Origin: Candidatus Zhuqueibacterota bacterium 4484_188
GTDB taxonomy: Bacteria; Calditrichota; Calditrichia; RBG-13-44-9
Assembly (NCBI GenBank): GCA_002049825.1
Contig: MVCZ01000162.1
Coordinates: 1 to 8,072 of the forward strand
DNA length: 8,072 nucleotides
Direction: 5' to 3'
Part shown: positions 6,019 through 8,072 of the stretch, piece by piece
How the letters are laid out: every line of letters starts with the position of its first letter
How positions within the stretch are numbered: the first letter of the stretch is position 1
Program-made: the position numbers and the translations under genes
The notes under the pieces: generated by a model
Told to the model about the DNA's origin: nothing
What the model saw: only the letters and a program-made list of their open reading frames with translations
The model's database searches: none

Positions 6019-6046
6019 TTCAAGTCAAGGATTTTATATTGAATAG
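5906..6046 (+). pseudogene. Displaced true C-terminus of the large gene
   Basis: The +1 frame through the second 55-bp copy reads GDLQVIGPYPFSFQGTVG, then LEGCVVWVVCASVDVTVGL, and ends NSSQGFYIE with TAG at 6044-6046. This continues the glycine and beta-strand style of the preceding fragment far better than the frame that ends at 6018, and it ends 17 bases before the next start codon, as expected within an operon. Two cysteines lie seven residues apart in a hydrophobic strand. Confidence 0.7.
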
Positions 6047-6054
6047 AAAGATGC

Positions 6055-6059
6055 GAGGA
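6055..6059 (+). promoter_or_regulatory. Ribosome binding site of the fibronectin-type-III gene
   Basis: GAGGA ends four bases before ATG 6064, a short but acceptable spacing. The previous stop is at 6044-6046, so there is no room for a separate promoter, and the gene is probably co-transcribed with the one before. Confidence 0.6.
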
Positions 6060-6063
6060 TAAA

Positions 6064-8072
6064 ATGAGTTTACAGCGTAAGTTTAAACATTTTCTAAAAC
6101 TATTTTGTTTGATACCGGTTTTTTTTCTGTTGGAAGGAATATCACTCCAGGCAACGCCTGCTTTCAAAGCAAAAGCGGTCAGCAGTAAACCGGGACCCAA
6201 AATGCAGGTTTTGTTAACCTGGGAAGCAGCTCCGGGTGTCAGGGGTTATAATATTTATCGGAAAACCAGTCCGTTGGGACCCTACCCCACGGTGCCGCTG
6301 AATACAAAAGCAATCGTACCCTACCGCGATTGTAACCGGATTAAGGCGCTGATTCCTCCCGGCTCGGACGACTGGCAGATTCTGGCAAAAACCTTTGCCG
6401 ACACAATTTTCTGGGCGGAAATGCCCGATGTTGCCGGATTCAATATCTACCGTTCCACTTCTCCCTCGGGAACATTTCTGAAAGTAAATCAGATGCCGGC
6501 AATTTCACGTTTTCGTTTCGACCCGGACGGGAATCCCCTGACGCCGGATTCTTCCTATTTTAACGGATTTCTGGATTATGCCCGCTGGGATACCAGCAGC
6601 GGGTTACCCACCACACATATCGTGGACGGGCACACCATCAGCGGCCCGCTAAATGGGATTACCTATTACTACAAAGTTTCTGCAGTGGATATTTTAAACA
6701 ATGAAGGTTCACAGAGCAGTCCGGCAGAAATGGCAAAACCCGTGGACAAAACACCACCGCGAACACCGTTGGATATTTCGATTACTGCTGTGGAACCGAC
6801 CTCCAGCCTGGAAATTCGCTGGTCCAAAGTGACCCTGGATGTAAAGGGACACGTGGAGATACCACATGTTTCCGGCTACCGGGTGTACCGCTACGAAAAT
6901 GCCGGCGACCCGTTAACCGGCGCCACCGCAGTAGGCGGTTTGATCCCTCACCCTACCCTCTCTGGCGTTACCGAAGTTACGTTCACCGATTCCGACCCGA
7001 ATCTTCGCTCGGCATTCGGCGAAAAAACCTGGTGGTACCGGGTGGAAGCGGTTGACGCACAAAACAATGTGAGTGCACGTTCCGCCGCCGCCAGTGGTTT
7101 TCTGAAAGACATTACGCCGCCGGACCCGCCGGTGGGAATTGCCGGGGAAGGATTTGAGGATTACATTAAAGTAACCTGGAAGCTGAACACCGAAAAAGAT
7201 ATGGACAGTTACAATATTTACCGCAGCCTGTGCGATTTTGGACAGTGGAAACCCTGCGAAAAGCAGGGACCGGCAACAGTGTATCTTCCGCCCCAGCCTT
7301 GCAGCGGACCTTTTCTTTTATTAGGCAACGTCTCACAAGCCGATGCGAAAGCGATGGAAGAATCCGGTGGAACGCCCTATTTCGAGGATCGAACGGTTCC
7401 TGCCGGTTCGCCGGTCTGCTACGCCTACCTGGTGAAGGCGCTGGACAAATCGCAAAACATGAGCGGTTCCTGGCCGATTCCCGATACCACTAAAGAAAAA
7501 ATAATCTGCGAGCGCCTGCGGGATCGCACCCCCCCGGAACCAGCCTTTATTTCCAAACTCCTGGCGCGGGACAACAGTGTGCTGGTCGATTGGATTGGTG
7601 CCCCGGTTCAGGATATCAAAGCCTACCACGTGTACCGCTCGGAGAAGGAAACGGGTCCTTTTAAATGGGTCGGCGGTATGACGGTGGAACCTCCGCCAAA
7701 TCCGGGTATTCCGCTAAGCGTGCCCTACCAGCCGGCGCCCGGCTCTACGGTGGGCTGCGGCACGGTTCCCTTATTTTTACACGAGGGAATGAGCGTCGGC
7801 AGTTTTGTGGATAAAACGGCGGTGCAGCACCAGGAATACTGGTATAAAGTGGTGGGAATTGACCAGTCCGGCAACGAATCGCCGCTGGATTCGGCAGTGG
7901 TAGTCAGCACGTTCACATTTTCCACCGACCAACCGGCGGCTCCGCTTATTACTTCCATTACCAAAGTTGACAGTCCCTGTGCGCTGAAAATCCAGTGGAA
8001 TCCTCCTTTCGATCCTGCGAAAACAACCGGTTTCATGGTGTTTCGGAATTTTTCCGGCAGCGGTGTTTTTCA
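6064..8072 (+). CDS. Secreted multi-module fibronectin-type-III-like protein, 3' end beyond window
   Basis: I translated the whole span and found no stop: 669 complete codons and still open. Residues 1-30 form a signal peptide (MSLQRKFKHF basic start, hydrophobic LFCLIPVFFLLEG, likely cut after LQA). The rest is a chain of fibronectin-III-like modules, each with a Trp strand, a GYxxYR-type strand and a Tyr-x-Val-xx-Asp strand, joined by TPP linkers. Trp/YR landmarks are W53/YR65-66, W117/YR129-130, W253/YR275-276, W372/YR386-387, W510/YR524-525 and W645/FR660-661. Linkers TPP occur at 230, 351 and 489; the YxVxAxD-type strands occur near 204, 325, 454 and 595. The first module is short and lacks a linker before the second. 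Modules four and five carry long inserts between strands, with cysteines at 390, 398, 413, 452, 482 and 565. Such proteins are generally cell-surface or secreted scaffolds for adhesion or polymer binding; no catalytic domain is seen in this part. It sits 17 bases after the large broken gene and probably forms an operon with it. Confidence 0.88.
   Translation, partial: MSLQRKFKHFLKLFCLIPVFFLLEGISLQATPAFKAKAVSSKPGPKMQVLLTWEAAPGVRGYNIYRKTSPLGPYPTVPLNTKAIVPYRDCNRIKALIPPGSDDWQILAKTFADTIFWAEMPDVAGFNIYRSTSPSGTFLKVNQMPAISRFRFDPDGNPLTPDSSYFNGFLDYARWDTSSGLPTTHIVDGHTISGPLNGITYYYKVSAVDILNNEGSQSSPAEMAKPVDKTPPRTPLDISITAVEPTSSLEIRWSKVTLDVKGHVEIPHVSGYRVYRYENAGDPLTGATAVGGLIPHPTLSGVTEVTFTDSDPNLRSAFGEKTWWYRVEAVDAQNNVSARSAAASGFLKDITPPDPPVGIAGEGFEDYIKVTWKLNTEKDMDSYNIYRSLCDFGQWKPCEKQGPATVYLPPQPCSGPFLLLGNVSQADAKAMEESGGTPYFEDRTVPAGSPVCYAYLVKALDKSQNMSGSWPIPDTTKEKIICERLRDRTPPEPAFISKLLARDNSVLVDWIGAPVQDIKAYHVYRSEKETGPFKWVGGMTVEPPPNPGIPLSVPYQPAPGSTVGCGTVPLFLHEGMSVGSFVDKTAVQHQEYWYKVVGIDQSGNESPLDSAVVVSTFTFSTDQPAAPLITSITKVDSPCALKIQWNPPFDPAKTTGFMVFRNFSGSGVF

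Larger units (their letters stand above)
2100..6046 (+). pseudogene. Composite: one ~1297-aa secreted protein gene broken at three places
   Basis: Joining the pieces (2100-2930, 2930-about 5461, and about 5461-6046 with one 55-bp copy removed) gives 3894 bases, an integral 1298 codons including the stop. The product would have a signal peptide, a helical-repeat region of ~150 residues, and about 1000 residues of beta-rich sequence. All pieces share strand, order, export logic and style, and the junk tails occur only downstream of each break. Flanking genes (permease, DUF5020, fibronectin protein) are intact, so the damage is confined to this gene. It may be a decaying gene, a switchable gene, or an intact gene misrepresented by sequencing and assembly errors; sequence alone cannot decide. 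Confidence 0.65.

Noticed and set aside
5843..6046. A separate 67-aa protein starting at 5843
   Set aside because: Its first ~20 residues are the wrong frame of the first 55-bp copy; only the part from about 5906 is genuine, as the displaced C-terminus of the large gene.
7230..7493. An 87-codon + strand frame and reverse-strand frames at 7333-7629 and 7725-8036
   Set aside because: All lie inside the continuous fibronectin-type-III gene, whose frame shows clear repeated module motifs.

Overview
The window reads as bacterial DNA of moderate GC from a Gram-negative, probably FCB-like lineage (Bacteroidota, Calditrichota or KSB1 type). The lineage is an inference. It rests on a DUF5020-type outer-membrane barrel, a large secreted fibronectin-type-III protein typical of those genomes, and a short dispersed repeat I know mainly from environmental genomes. 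All genes are on the + strand.

Layout. Positions 1-723 hold the C-terminal part of an NCS2 (AzgA/PbuG-like) purine permease, cut by the window edge. Twelve bases later, 736-1479 encodes a complete 247-aa DUF5020 outer-membrane barrel. The two look like an outer plus inner membrane route for nucleosides or purine bases. A 620-bp non-coding gap (1480-2099) follows. It holds a 12-bp palindrome, a 115-nt nested imperfect hairpin, a copy of a short dispersed repeat, a small GC-rich hairpin and a candidate promoter.

From 2100 a second operon of exported proteins begins. Its first gene spans 2100-6046 but is not one open frame. It breaks at an A7 tract (2924-2930), again between 5434 and 5464, and a third time at an exact 55-bp tandem duplication (5849-5958). 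Restoring one base at each of the first two breaks and removing one 55-bp copy gives 3947+1+1-55 = 3894 bases, an exact 1298 codons. That would be a ~1297-aa protein: a signal peptide, a helical region with an internal repeat, then about 1000 residues of beta-rich sequence I cannot assign to a family. The breaks could be real (pseudogene or phase-variable gene) or sequencing/assembly errors; 55 is a common de Bruijn assembly k-mer length.

Seventeen bases after that gene, an open frame starts at 6064 and runs off the window end (669 full codons, no stop). It encodes a signal peptide and five to six fibronectin-type-III-like modules. The pair looks like a co-transcribed system of large secreted or surface proteins of unknown role.
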